The translations under genes and the position numbers were made by a program. The notes under the pieces were generated by a model that saw nothing but the letters and a program-made list of their open reading frames with translations, was not told the DNA's origin and searched no databases. Shown piece after piece: positions 20,710 through 29,324 of a DNA stretch of 46,874 bases. The first letter of the stretch is position 1. Every line of letters begins with the position of its first letter. The DNA lies in contig CAYISE010000002.1 of the NCBI GenBank assembly GCA_964366055.1, forward strand, positions 1-46,874. The letters are read 5' to 3'. This stretch comes from JBBTQX01 sp964366055. Its GTDB lineage: Bacteria; Patescibacteriota; Minisyncoccia; UBA6257; GWB1-50-10.

Positions 20710-23700
20710 TCACCTCCCGATTCCGTAGGAATCCAACCGCGCTTTTAGAACATCGTTTTCCGCTTTCAATTCCTGGATGGCCTTGGCCAGCACAGCGGTG
20801 AGCTGGTCGTAGGAGAAGCCCATCTTCCCCTCCTCGCCGCTGACCAGTTCCGGTATGAGTCCCTTTACTTCCTGCGCGACGAAGCCAATCTGCGCCAAGC
20901 CGCTGCCTTTTACGGTGTACTCCCTCGGCCGGAGCTGTAACACGGTTTCCAAGCCATACTTCCCCATATCTTTGATGTTCTCCTTGAATGACCTATCCGA
21001 GGCGCTCGTCCAAACCCCGGCGGCGGTGAGATAGGGAGAGTTGTTGACGTTGTAGAATATGAGGTTACCGGCGCTACCACCGCTGTCAAAAGTGATATTC
21101 CTAGCATATAACCCATCCGAGGTCTCAAATTTTATGTAATCGTTTACACCCGACGCGCCCCGTATAGTGAGCTTCGCCCCCGGATTCGTTGTCCCAATGC
21201 CGACGTTCGTGCCGTTATCATAAATAACAGTATTACCCAAAGCGCTGGTGCCAGTCCATTTTGTAACATAGTTGGCGGTTCCGGTACCGGTATGCCCCCC
21301 TCCCGCCGCCGTATCCACATAGGACTTGGTGGCGGCGTGATTCGTTGCCGTGGGGGTGCCCACAATCACGGGCTGGGAGAAGTAGCCGGTGCCGACTACG
21401 GTGAGGCCAAAGCCGGGAGAGGAGGACGCGATGCCGACGTTGCCGCTTGTTGTTATTGCCAAATAATCACTGTCATCTTTAGACAATGTAAAAGTCCCCG
21501 CATTACTATGCAGTGAAGGAACCATACCTAAACGCCATGTGGTATTCGCTGTGGTGCTGTAATATTCCAATTGTGCTCTTTGGTTTGACCCCTGATTAAC
21601 TTTTATCATTGAATCGCCAGCCGCAGAATAGACTTCTAGAGGTCTTCCCGGCCCCGTCGTCCCGATGCCGACGTTGCCGCCTGTTTTTAGCGTCATCGCG
21701 GTTGCATTGTTGCCATCATTAATTCGTAAAATGCCATCTCCAACGGTATTGCTAAATTTCAGTATTGAATACGAACCTGCAGCACCATTGCCACCCTTTA
21801 GCTCCAGTGTCGGAAACCTGTCATTTACAGCATCATTCGCCTGAATAAGGACATTGACGTTCCCCGTATTTGCAACCTCCAATTTATTGCTTGGCGCCGT
21901 CGTCCCGATGCCGACGTTGTCCGTTAATGTTGTCGTATAGACATTCGTTCCTCCATCGGTCCATCCTGTCTGCCCAACCGTGGCTGAATCCACATAGGAC
22001 TTGGTGGCGGCGTGATTCGTTGCCGTGGGGGTGCCCACAATCACGGGCTGGGAGAAGTAGCCGGTGCCGACTACGGTGAGGCCAAAGCCGGGAGAGGAGG
22101 ACGCGATGCCGACGTTGCCGGTATTTGTTATTCTGACATTTTCCGTTAAAACACCAGACGCATTAGTATTTGAGAAAGACAAATGTGCTCCAGTACCCAC
22201 AACCCGAACGCTTGAAATACGATTTTCTATAATATTGTCCGGTGTCCTAAATTCCATGCTATTTAGGTCACTTTCGCCACCTGTCCCAGCCCCACCTTTC
22301 AAAATCAAGCCTGTCCCAGCGACAGTTCCCTGCGAGACTTCCAACTTCGCCCCCGGCCCCGTCGTCCCGATGCCGACGTTGCCGGAAACATATAATAATC
22401 CATCACCTCTTAACGACATAAGATTTGTCTCAGCGGCATTTTCCCAAATAAACCCATTAGTCGCACCAGCAACACGAAATCTTATAGCATGAGAAGAAAA
22501 TCCAGCACCTGCAACCGCAGTCCCACCCGATAAAGATTTACTCGCTCCCGGCGTGCCCATGTAAATTCCCCAATTTGAATCAGTTTCATTCCACATCCAA
22601 ATACCCCTCGTACTTCCACCATCAACACTATTCTGAACAACGTATTTATCGGCTCTTATACTCCCTCCACTAACATCTAACTTAAACCCAGGTGCCGTCG
22701 TCCCGATGCCGACGTTGTCCGTTAATGTTGTCGTATAGACATTCGTTCCTCCATCGGTCCATCCTGTCTGCCCAACCGTGGCTGAATCCACATAGGACTT
22801 GGTGGCGGCGTGATTCGTTGCCGTGGGGGTGCCCACAATCACGGGCTGGGAGAAGTAGCCGGTGCCGACTACGGTGAGGCCAAAGCCGGGAGAGGAGGAC
22901 GCGATGCCGACGTTGCCGTTATTTTTTATTGTTAACACTTGTCCTGCTGTCCCATGTGTAAAGGCAAAACCACTTTCAGCACCACCAGCAGTAAATATAT
23001 TTATGTAATTAGTATCTGGAGTGCCTCTTTGAATGCCGTGACCAGAGTTACCTAAATACAAATTCCCACCTGATTGATCAGATTTTCTTAAAATTATAGA
23101 CGGAGCGGCATTTACAATTTCTAATACTGAAGCCGGCCCCGTCGTCCCGATGCCGACGTTGTCCGTTAATGTTGTCGTATAGACATTCGTTCCNNNNNNN
23201 NNNNNNNNNNNNNNNNNNNNNNNNNNNNNNNNNNNNNNNNNNNNNNNNNNNNNNNNNNNNNNNNNNNNNNNNNNNNNNNNNNNNNNNNNNNNNGCCGACT
23301 ACGGTGAGGCCAAAGCCGGGAGAGGAGGACGCGATGCCGACGTTGCCGCCAGTAAAGAGCGCTGAATAGGTTGCGTTGCTAAATGTGTGTATTCCCGTCC
23401 AAGTTGGAGCAATCGCCACTCCTAACGCAGGCGAGGCATCTGAACGCATAAAGGTGCCAGCCGTGCCGTTATTAGCCGTTAAACCGATGGTGGCGGTGGG
23501 ATTGGCTCCAGCGGAGGAGACACCCGCCGTCGTCTGCTCGGTGGCGTCGGGAAAAATAATCTTGCCTCCCGCGCCGAGGCGGATTCCCAAACTTGTCGTC
23601 GCCGTAGTCCCCACTGAGAGTCCCTGGAGTCCATAGATATACTGGCTGTTCCCGATGATATCGTTTCCCAAAGTCGTCTTGGCTGTCGCGTCGCCCAAGG

Positions 23701-23788
23701 TGGGGGCCGCCGAAACCGGCAAAACAAGAATCGCGAGCGCCGCGAGAGTAAGCCCCGCGCAACCGACAATAAATTTAATATTGGTCAT
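20710..23788 (-). CDS. Tail-fibre-like repeat protein with C-terminal peptidase S74 domain (interrupted by assembly gap)
   Basis: Exported surface protein: signal peptide (FIVGCAGLTLAALAILVLPV), then short beta repeats with NVGIGTT/NVGIASS and GYFSQPVIVGTPTATNHAAT units, as in phage tail fibres and trimeric adhesins. The C-terminal ~100 residues are a peptidase S74 intramolecular chaperone (SDRSFKENIKDMGKYGLETV, FVAQEVKGLIPEL), which normally trimerises the fibre and then cleaves itself off. A 100-N gap (23194-23293) breaks the frame. If the missing DNA is the 114-bp repeat segment seen elsewhere in the gene, the two halves join in one frame of about 1030 aa. The ATG at 23788 follows the stop of the small coiled-coil gene by 4 nt. 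Confidence 0.8.
21896..22120. repeat. 225-bp intragenic repeat, copy b
   Basis: Essentially identical at DNA level to 22694-22918. A shorter copy (~135 bp, 21314-21448) and a fourth copy broken by the N gap (from ~23140) also lie in the gene. DNA-level identity points to recent duplication or gene conversion. Confidence 0.85.
22694..22918. repeat. 225-bp intragenic repeat, copy c
   Basis: Second full copy of the repeat; sequences between copies differ, so the gene is a mosaic of constant and variable modules. Confidence 0.85.
23194..23293. other. Assembly gap (100 N)
   Basis: Exactly 100 N, the usual placeholder for unknown length. It falls inside a repeat copy. The corresponding segment in copy b (between ATTCGTTCC and GCCGACTACGG, 21952-22065) is 114 bp. 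Confidence 0.98.
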
Positions 23789-23792
23789 GGTT

Positions 23793-24065
23793 CTATTTCT
23801 TAATTCCAACCTTCCCCTCTATCGCGGTAATCCGATCTTTCACGGCCTCAAGTTCATGTCGGTAAACAATGTTTTCAAGTTTTTTCCTAATATCAATCAG
23901 CTCCATTTCAATCGCGTCAATACGCTCTCTGATTAATTTCAGATTATCATCAACTTTATCAAACCGTTCATCAACCTTTTTGAAGTCATCCTGAATCGCT
24001 TTCGCGAGCGGCGCGAGCGCTTCAACCACCGCCTCTTTTACATCTTGTTTTGTGAGATTCGCCAT
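23793..24065 (-). CDS. Small coiled-coil protein (90 aa)
   Basis: Unrecognised cytoplasmic protein made of heptad-patterned helices (DDFKKVDERFDKVDDNLKLI and IDIRKKLENIVYRHELEAVK). It has no membrane segment and no Cys. It ends 4 nt before the S74 fibre gene and starts 8 nt after an extended -10 box, so it leads that operon. Similar short coiled coils are common in CPR genomes. A role in assembling or chaperoning the fibre is possible by context only. Confidence 0.7.
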   Translation of the reverse strand: MANLTKQDVKEAVVEALAPLAKAIQDDFKKVDERFDKVDDNLKLIRERIDAIEMELIDIRKKLENIVYRHELEAVKDRITAIEGKVGIKK

Positions 24066-24073
24066 ACCGTTTT

Positions 24074-24079
24074 ATTATA
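24074..24079 (-). promoter_or_regulatory. Putative extended -10 of the coiled-coil/fibre operon
   Basis: TGATATAAT ends 8 nt before the ATG and no ribosome site is present, predicting an almost leaderless mRNA. Confidence 0.45.
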
Positions 24080-24096
24080 TCACAACGCGCTCCGTA

Positions 24097-25449
24097 TTAA
24101 AGCGGCTTCACCTTGAATTGTATATTGATTTGGTCAAAGAAGGGACTGGCGGTAGCTTCTCCCCGAGGCGCCGCGCGCGCCCGCCAAAAAAGCAGGCGCC
24201 CCGCGGGGTCAGGGAAGGTTATCTCCTCTCCCACTGCCGCCGGCACCCACGCGGAGCCGTCGTTGGAGAGGGAGAGGGAGACCTCCGCTCCCACGCGCGA
24301 GCCCTCCAACGCGGTAATCGTTGCCTGCCGCACTTCGGCGGCGTAGTTATTGAGGTTATTAGAGACCGCCTCCAGAGTATCATCTTTCTGGAATCCGCCG
24401 TCGCTAAACTCCCGCCACTCCTCCCCGTTCGCGAGCGTAATTTCCGCGAAGAGCCGGCCGCCGCTCCCCGCGGCGAAGCGCGCCTCCTTTGTGTCGGCGG
24501 AAAAAAGGGATGGCGAGAAATCAAGGGCGCCCGCCACCTGACCGGCACCATTTTGAAAAAGTTTCACGAGCTTCGGCTTTCCCGCCGTCATACTCCAGAT
24601 ATACCAAGTGTCCGCGAAACGGATGGCGGCGGGTTCAAAGCCGCCGTTCATCACGCGAACGTTGAAAAAACGGGAGAGGTCCTCCACCTCGCTGCCGTGA
24701 ACGCGATAGGCCATTCCCTCGTACGCGCCATAGACCGCGAGCCAATCGCCATCGCTCCCGCCGAAGCCAAGCGTTCCCCGATATCGGGAACGGAAAGTTA
24801 AGCGCTCTGATTTTACCGCGGCGCGGAAAGATGAACCGTCAAATACGAACACGCGCCCGACATACTGGCCATCTTCTTTGGAGACCACGCCCACGAGCCA
24901 TACGGTATCCAGCCCGCCCACCGAGATATTCACCACCGTTTTTTCCGCCACTTCCGCCGGGAGCGGAAGCAGGAGCGGGTTCTCCGCACTCCCCGCGCTC
25001 CCAAAGAAAAGTTTGATGCCCCTCTGGACGAGGCAATTATTTCCAAGACAGACCGCGTCGCTCCCGTCGGGGCGGCGCGCGCGAAATTCGGCGGGCGAGT
25101 TCTCCAGCCGCCGGACGGTAAAGCGCGGCGGGAAGGTGAGCGCCGTTACCAAAAAATCCTGGTAGAGCGTGGTGCGCTCCTTGTCAAGCCACCCGACGCC
25201 CGAGAAGAGGTCGGAGAAGCTGGAAAGGGTGTACGATTCGGGTTCGGATTCAGAGCGGGGGCTCTCTTTAGGTTGGGGTTCACCCAAATCAAGTTTTTGA
25301 ATAATGGTCGTTTGGATTCCACGCTCAATGAACGAACGGAGCGCCGCGAGCCCGGCGAAGATAAGAAGCGCCACGCCGAGGATAACGATAAGAGGGGTTA
25401 AGAGACGATGCCAGCGCCAGTGCCGGAGAATTTTTTTTCTCCTCCCCAT
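24097..25449 (-). CDS. Membrane-anchored beta-rich protein of unknown function
   Basis: The 450-aa product has a basic N-terminus (RRKKILRHWRWHR), a membrane helix (LIVILGVALLIFAGLAAL), a Pro/Ser/Glu linker, and a large outside domain with repeated strands (DTVWLVGVV, WLAVYGAYEGMAYRVHG, DTWYIWSMTAGKPKLV) suggestive of a beta propeller, then a C-terminal sandwich (~360-450). I do not recognise the family. Its ATG overlaps the stop of the fibre-like gene upstream (TAATG), so the two proteins are made together and may form a surface complex. Confidence 0.7.
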   Translation of the reverse strand: MGRRKKILRHWRWHRLLTPLIVILGVALLIFAGLAALRSFIERGIQTTIIQKLDLGEPQPKESPRSESEPESYTLSSFSDLFSGVGWLDKERTTLYQDFLVTALTFPPRFTVRRLENSPAEFRARRPDGSDAVCLGNNCLVQRGIKLFFGSAGSAENPLLLPLPAEVAEKTVVNISVGGLDTVWLVGVVSKEDGQYVGRVFVFDGSSFRAAVKSERLTFRSRYRGTLGFGGSDGDWLAVYGAYEGMAYRVHGSEVEDLSRFFNVRVMNGGFEPAAIRFADTWYIWSMTAGKPKLVKLFQNGAGQVAGALDFSPSLFSADTKEARFAAGSGGRLFAEITLANGEEWREFSDGGFQKDDTLEAVSNNLNNYAAEVRQATITALEGSRVGAEVSLSLSNDGSAWVPAAVGEEITFPDPAGRLLFWRARAAPRGEATASPFFDQINIQFKVKPL

Positions 25450-27590
25450 TACCTGATAATAAGTCCCGCGGGTTCATTCTGGTCTTTCGCGTAAGTGGGC
25501 CAGTCACGCCAGTCAAAACGTTTGCCGATTAAGCGGTAGGAAAAATCAATGCTTGGAAGTTGAACTTCCTTCTGGAAGTTCAACTTCCCCAAATCGGCAA
25601 CGAAAATAATTTTGCTTTCTTCTATCGTGTACGCGATCGGAACAGGAACGCCGTAGGGAGTCGCAAGCACTTCCACATTCTCCGGCGAAAAATCAACGGT
25701 CTCGCGCCACAGCCACAAGTCCGAGCCGCTTTTTACATTATTGAAATCTATCACATAGGAGAATTCATTTGAAATTGGGACGAGCTTGCCTCTCCCGACA
25801 TACTCCTCCTTCACTCCGCCGGCGATGGAGGCCGCGTAAGTTGAGTAGTTCACTCCGCCGATGCGATATAGCGGGTCAATGGTGGTGACGGTAAGTTTAT
25901 TCACCCCCGTAATATTTTTACCGTTCATACTAAGGTTGGTAACCGCCTGGCCACCGAATTGAATGTTGCCGTTGAAGGTGGAGGTGCCGGAGACGGTGAG
26001 GGTGGTGAAACTCCCCACACTTCCGCCGCCTGTAATGGCTGAATCCACATAGGACTTGGTGGCGGCGTGGCTGTTGGCCGTGGGCGTGCCTACAATCACG
26101 GGCTGGGAGAACTGGGCGGTGCCTACCACATCCAGTTTATAGGAGGGGGTACTCGTCCCGATGCCGACGTTGCCTCCCGTAAATAACGCTGAATAAGTCC
26201 CGTTGCTGAAGGTGTGTATTCCCGTCCAAGTCGGAGCAATCGCTACGCCTAACGCGGGCGAAGCGTCTGAACGGATAAAGGTGCTGGCGGTGCCGTTATT
26301 CGCCGTCAAACCGATGGTGGCGGTGGGATTGGCTCCGGCGGCGGTGGATTTATTATTAAAAGTCGTCCAATCAGCCGAAGTAAGAAAGCCATTTTGCGAA
26401 GCGGTAGAGGTCGGCATAGAGAGAACGCCGGCGGTAATTGAAAGGGGGGTAGTGGCGACAACGTGAGTGGTAGAAGCGTAAATAAGCGGGAAGGTTAATG
26501 GAGATTGATAATCAATACCGGAAGTTGCCGTTCCCGCCACTCCGCTTGTCCATTTTCCCACCCCATTCAAAGAACCAACCGTGAGGGTGGCGAAGCTGGC
26601 GGCGCCGCCGCTGCCGCCGACTGAAGAATCAACATACGCCTTGGTGGCGGCGTGGCCAGCGGCAGTGGGGGTCGCGACCGCGACGGTGCCGGTGAAATTG
26701 CCAGTGCCAGAGACATCAAGCGCGCTACCCGGCCCCGTCGTCCCGATGCCGACTCTTGAATTCACGGCGTCAACAAACAATGTGCCGGAATTGACATTCA
26801 GCGCGTTGCTGATTGTGGAAGAACCCGCAACGGACAATGTTGCGATTGGATTCGTCATCCCGATGCCGACGCTATCCCTGAAATAACCGCCGCCATAAAC
26901 GGAAAGCGATTTGGGCAGGTTAGCGGTGGTGGACGTGCCGATTGCCAAATTTAACGGGAAGGCATAATTAGCCGAACTGAAAGCCCCGCCGGAAACGCCA
27001 GCCGGCGCGACGCCGGTCAGATTAGCTCCAATGCCGACAAAACCGCTGCTCGCGCTAATATCACCGATAACACTAAGAGTAGAAGTGGCCGGATACCATC
27101 CGGAACCGCTACCAGACGGACCGGGTAATACAATACGATTGTCGGGGAAAACGGTTATGGCATTACGATTATAACTGAAAGACGTGCCGGCATTAGTCAA
27201 GGTAATGGCGCCCCAGGGAGTCAATTGCCAAACCCAAGTCGCGTCCATAATTCCATAACTGCCGTTGCCGGACCCGCCACTGCCAATGTTCCGCAAAGCA
27301 ATGCCGGGAGGAGAGGAGGTGGCGGCTATCATAAACACATTGGCGAAAGAGCCAAATGGCGGAGTGTTGTAAGTGTTGCCAGAGGTTAAGCTGGAGATTC
27401 TTGTCGTGCCGAAACCGACGTTGCCGTTCGCGTCAACGGAAAAACTACTGTTGCAAGCCGAAGTGCCGCCGGGAGTACAGCCGGCGGAAGGACCGGTGAA
27501 GGCAGACGCATTTAAAACGAGACCAAGAAATAAAATTCCCGCTACCAGGAAGTTGAACTCCCTTAGAAATTTCTTTGAAATTCTTTTCAT
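25449..27590 (-). CDS. Tail-fibre-like repeat surface protein without S74 domain
   Basis: The 713-aa exported protein has a signal peptide (FLVAGILFLGLVLNASAF) and fibre-type repeats (NVGFGTT, SVGIGMTNP, RVGIGTTGP, NVGIGTSTP, SHAATKSYVD). One module (ANPTATIGLTANNGTA and ASPALGVAIAPTWTGIHTFS) is nearly the same as in the S74 fibre gene, so the two genes share exchanged segments. The C-terminal ~150 residues (IDPLYRIGGVNYSTYAASIA, ETVDFSPENVEVLATPYG) form a different cap in place of the S74 chaperone. A 34-bp palindrome is inserted in frame near the end (25555-25588). The start overlaps the cupredoxin-like gene's end by 4 nt. Confidence 0.8.
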   Translation of the reverse strand: MKRISKKFLREFNFLVAGILFLGLVLNASAFTGPSAGCTPGGTSACNSSFSVDANGNVGFGTTRISSLTSGNTYNTPPFGSFANVFMIAATSSPPGIALRNIGSGGSGNGSYGIMDATWVWQLTPWGAITLTNAGTSFSYNRNAITVFPDNRIVLPGPSGSGSGWYPATSTLSVIGDISASSGFVGIGANLTGVAPAGVSGGAFSSANYAFPLNLAIGTSTTANLPKSLSVYGGGYFRDSVGIGMTNPIATLSVAGSSTISNALNVNSGTLFVDAVNSRVGIGTTGPGSALDVSGTGNFTGTVAVATPTAAGHAATKAYVDSSVGGSGGAASFATLTVGSLNGVGKWTSGVAGTATSGIDYQSPLTFPLIYASTTHVVATTPLSITAGVLSMPTSTASQNGFLTSADWTTFNNKSTAAGANPTATIGLTANNGTASTFIRSDASPALGVAIAPTWTGIHTFSNGTYSALFTGGNVGIGTSTPSYKLDVVGTAQFSQPVIVGTPTANSHAATKSYVDSAITGGGSVGSFTTLTVSGTSTFNGNIQFGGQAVTNLSMNGKNITGVNKLTVTTIDPLYRIGGVNYSTYAASIAGGVKEEYVGRGKLVPISNEFSYVIDFNNVKSGSDLWLWRETVDFSPENVEVLATPYGVPVPIAYTIEESKIIFVADLGKLNFQKEVQLPSIDFSYRLIGKRFDWRDWPTYAKDQNEPAGLIIR
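25555..25588. repeat. Double palindrome inserted in frame in the fibre-like gene
   Basis: GGAAGTTGAACTTCC, loop TTCT, then the reverse complement GGAAGTTCAACTTCC. Each arm is itself a palindrome around a central base. It encodes GKLNFQKEVQLPS within the C-terminal domain. The same motif family occurs at 27548-27562, 28803-28819, 29325-29357 and 31787-31807. Confidence 0.85.
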
Positions 27591-28120
27591 GGCAACACAA
27601 TCAAACTCCCTCTAATTATAGCACCGCCGGGGCATAAATCGCGGCAGTTAAAAAGGAAGGTGCCGCTCACGCCGGCCTGAAAACTGACCTTGCCGGGTTT
27701 GCCCGGAGACGCGCTTGTATAAAATCCGGCGCTTGAGGAAAATATGTCGTACTTGCCGTCCTGTGTTTCAAGATTTATTTCCACCGTGTCGCCTTGTTTA
27801 ACCGTGATTGAGGACGGGGAGTAGCCATTGCTGCCAACCGCGATACGAAACACCCCGAACTTGGCGCCGGGGGCGGCGTTCGGCTGGCTGACGAGGGGGA
27901 TGGTTTGAGCCGGCGCCGTTTCTATCGCGCCCTTTGGAATTTCGGCGGAGTAGGGTTTGACGGCCGCCGCGCTTCCTCCGGCGCTGGCGCTTGAGTTTTG
28001 AGCGGAGGTTTCTTTGCCGATAGGAGTGTTGTCTCGGTTCTTGATAATAATTCCCGCCGCTACTCCGATTAAAACCACAACCGCGAGGGCAATGAGAATA
28101 TAGATTTGTTTTCTATTCAT
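27587..28120 (-). CDS. Membrane-anchored cupredoxin-like protein with CxxxC
   Basis: The 177-aa product has a membrane helix (IYILIALAVVVLIGVAAGII), a Ser/Ala linker and a C-terminal cupredoxin-type domain: VGSNGYSPSSITVKQGDTVE then GVSGTFLFNCRDLCPGGAII. CRDLC matches the CxxxC spacing of CuA sites and the domain ends normally, but the His and Met ligands that should follow are absent, and the upstream His is missing too. It may hold a disulfide instead of copper; a DsbA-like oxidoreductase and thioredoxin reductase are encoded nearby. Start at 28120 is chosen because TATAAT ends 12 nt upstream. Confidence 0.75.
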   Translation of the reverse strand: MNRKQIYILIALAVVVLIGVAAGIIIKNRDNTPIGKETSAQNSSASAGGSAAAVKPYSAEIPKGAIETAPAQTIPLVSQPNAAPGAKFGVFRIAVGSNGYSPSSITVKQGDTVEINLETQDGKYDIFSSSAGFYTSASPGKPGKVSFQAGVSGTFLFNCRDLCPGGAIIRGSLIVLP

Positions 28121-28132
28121 AGTCCTAGGTTT

Positions 28133-28138
28133 ATTATA
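28133..28138 (-). promoter_or_regulatory. Putative extended -10 of the cupredoxin/fibre operon
   Basis: TGCTATAAT, 12 nt before the ATG, overlapping the trxB stop codon region. Confidence 0.45.
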
Positions 28139-29078
28139 GCAAACCATTTATTTTCAAATAATCATGGATATTGAGCACCGCCTTCACGGCATCTCCGGCC
28201 GAGATGTTGTTTTGGCGGTAAAGGCCATCGGTGACGTCTCCCGCCGCCCAGATGCCTTTTTGAGAAGTGGCCTGGGTTTTCGGGTCGGTTATTATTTCAC
28301 CGCGCTCGTTGAGTGCAACCAGATTTTTTACCAAATCGCTATTCGGAACGATGCCGATTTCCACGAAAACGCCATCCACCGCGATTCTCTTCACCTCGCC
28401 GGAAATCTTATCTTTGTATTCCAAACCGACCACGGTTTTGTCTCCCGAAATTTTCTGCGTCTCCGCGTTTAAAATCACCGTCACTTTCGGCTCCGCCTTG
28501 ATTTTTTCCTGCGTGACCAGGTCACCCTTCAAATTTTCGCCCCGGTGGATGAGATAAATTTTTGAGGCGTAGGGAATGAGGTCCGTCACCGCTTCCAGGC
28601 CGGCATTGCCGCCGCCGACGACGGCTACTGTTTTCCCGCCGAAAACCGGCGCGTCGCAGGTGCTGCAGTAAGCCACGCCTTTCCCTTCAAATTCTTTTTC
28701 GCCGGGCACATCCAATTTTTTTCTTCTGCTCCCAGATGTCAAAAGTATGGTTTCCGTTTCAAAGGTTTTACCATTCTTCGTCTCCACTAAAAACCCAATA
28801 TTAGGAAGTCGGACTTCCTTAATTTTAGAGACCAAGTCCCCTTCAATAATTTCAATTCCCGTCTGGGCTTTTAGATGTCCTTCCAGCTTTTGAGCCAAAT
28901 CAAAACCGGAGAGGCGCGGTTCGCCGACCCAATTGCCGATGTCGTCCGAGACCAGCGACTGGCCGCCGAAAAGGTCGGTGACTAAAACCGTCTTGAGTTT
29001 TTTACGAGCGGCATAAATTCCCGCCGCCACGCCAGCCGGCCCGCCGCCGATTATAATCAAATCATATAGATTTTCCAT
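28134..29078 (-). CDS. trxB: Thioredoxin reductase
   Basis: FAD/NADPH flavoprotein that reduces thioredoxin. The 314-aa product has the FAD-binding start DLIIIGGGPAGVAAGIYAAR, the redox pair in CSTCD, the NADPH-binding VAVVGGGNAGLEAV and the C-terminal FAD motif GIWAAGDVTDG. A 17-bp palindrome (28803-28819) lies in the coding sequence near EVRLPNIGF, in a surface loop. A REP cluster lies just upstream (29097-29134). Confidence 0.95.
   Translation of the reverse strand: MENLYDLIIIGGGPAGVAAGIYAARKKLKTVLVTDLFGGQSLVSDDIGNWVGEPRLSGFDLAQKLEGHLKAQTGIEIIEGDLVSKIKEVRLPNIGFLVETKNGKTFETETILLTSGSRRKKLDVPGEKEFEGKGVAYCSTCDAPVFGGKTVAVVGGGNAGLEAVTDLIPYASKIYLIHRGENLKGDLVTQEKIKAEPKVTVILNAETQKISGDKTVVGLEYKDKISGEVKRIAVDGVFVEIGIVPNSDLVKNLVALNERGEIITDPKTQATSQKGIWAAGDVTDGLYRQNNISAGDAVKAVLNIHDYLKINGLL
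28803..28819. repeat. 17-bp palindrome inside trxB
   Basis: AGGAAGTCGGACTTCCT, 8-bp arms around a central G. It belongs to the GGAAGTTGAACTTCC family by shape and sequence. Confidence 0.6.
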
Positions 29079-29096
29079 AGCGAGATAATTCTTTTA

Positions 29097-29134
29097 CAGA
29101 TTTACGAGGTTAAACCTCGTACCTCGTAAATCTG
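29097..29134. repeat. Nested REP hairpin upstream of trxB
   Basis: An outer 13-bp stem (CAGATTTACGAGG / CCTCGTAAATCTG) encloses a TACGAGGTT-family REP (29103-29121) that shares part of the same stem, so two alternative hairpins are possible. It lies in the leader or promoter region of trxB. Confidence 0.75.
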
Positions 29135-29137
29135 CAT

Positions 29138-29302
29138 TCACGCTTGCGGTTCGGAAGAATTCCAAAGGGAAAAGATGACCACGAGCACGCCGATTAAAAC
29201 GGAGTTCCAAGCCGCGAGGTTCAGGGCGGAAAATCCCAAAATCCACGGCGAAAGGATGAGCCAAAGGCCCAAGACCACTAATGTCCAATGATTCCAGCGC
29301 AT
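29138..29302 (-). CDS. SPW-repeat membrane protein (54 aa)
   Basis: Small two-helix membrane protein with one SPW unit: WTLVVLGLWLILSPWILGFS followed by a second hydrophobic helix (SVLIGVLVVIFSLW). SPW proteins are of unknown function. The start at 29302 is set by an extended -10 box (TGGTATAAT) that ends exactly 6 nt upstream, predicting a leaderless mRNA; an in-frame ATG six codons earlier overlaps this box and is rejected. Confidence 0.85.
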   Translation of the reverse strand: MRWNHWTLVVLGLWLILSPWILGFSALNLAAWNSVLIGVLVVIFSLWNSSEPQA

Positions 29303-29308
29303 AGACGC

Positions 29309-29314
29309 ATTATA
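29309..29314 (-). promoter_or_regulatory. Extended -10 promoter, leaderless SPW gene
   Basis: TGGTATAAT followed by 6 nt and the ATG: the clearest leaderless arrangement in the window. Confidence 0.55.
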
Positions 29315-29324
29315 CCACATTTAT

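Noticed and set aside
24052..24801. 249-aa open frame on the plus strand
   Set aside because: Antisense to the 24097-25449 gene; Arg/Pro-rich shadow frame without motifs.
20710..27590. Prophage, suggested by tail-fibre-like and S74 domains
   Set aside because: No capsid, terminase, portal, integrase or lysis gene. The proteins have signal peptides and sit among anchored surface proteins.
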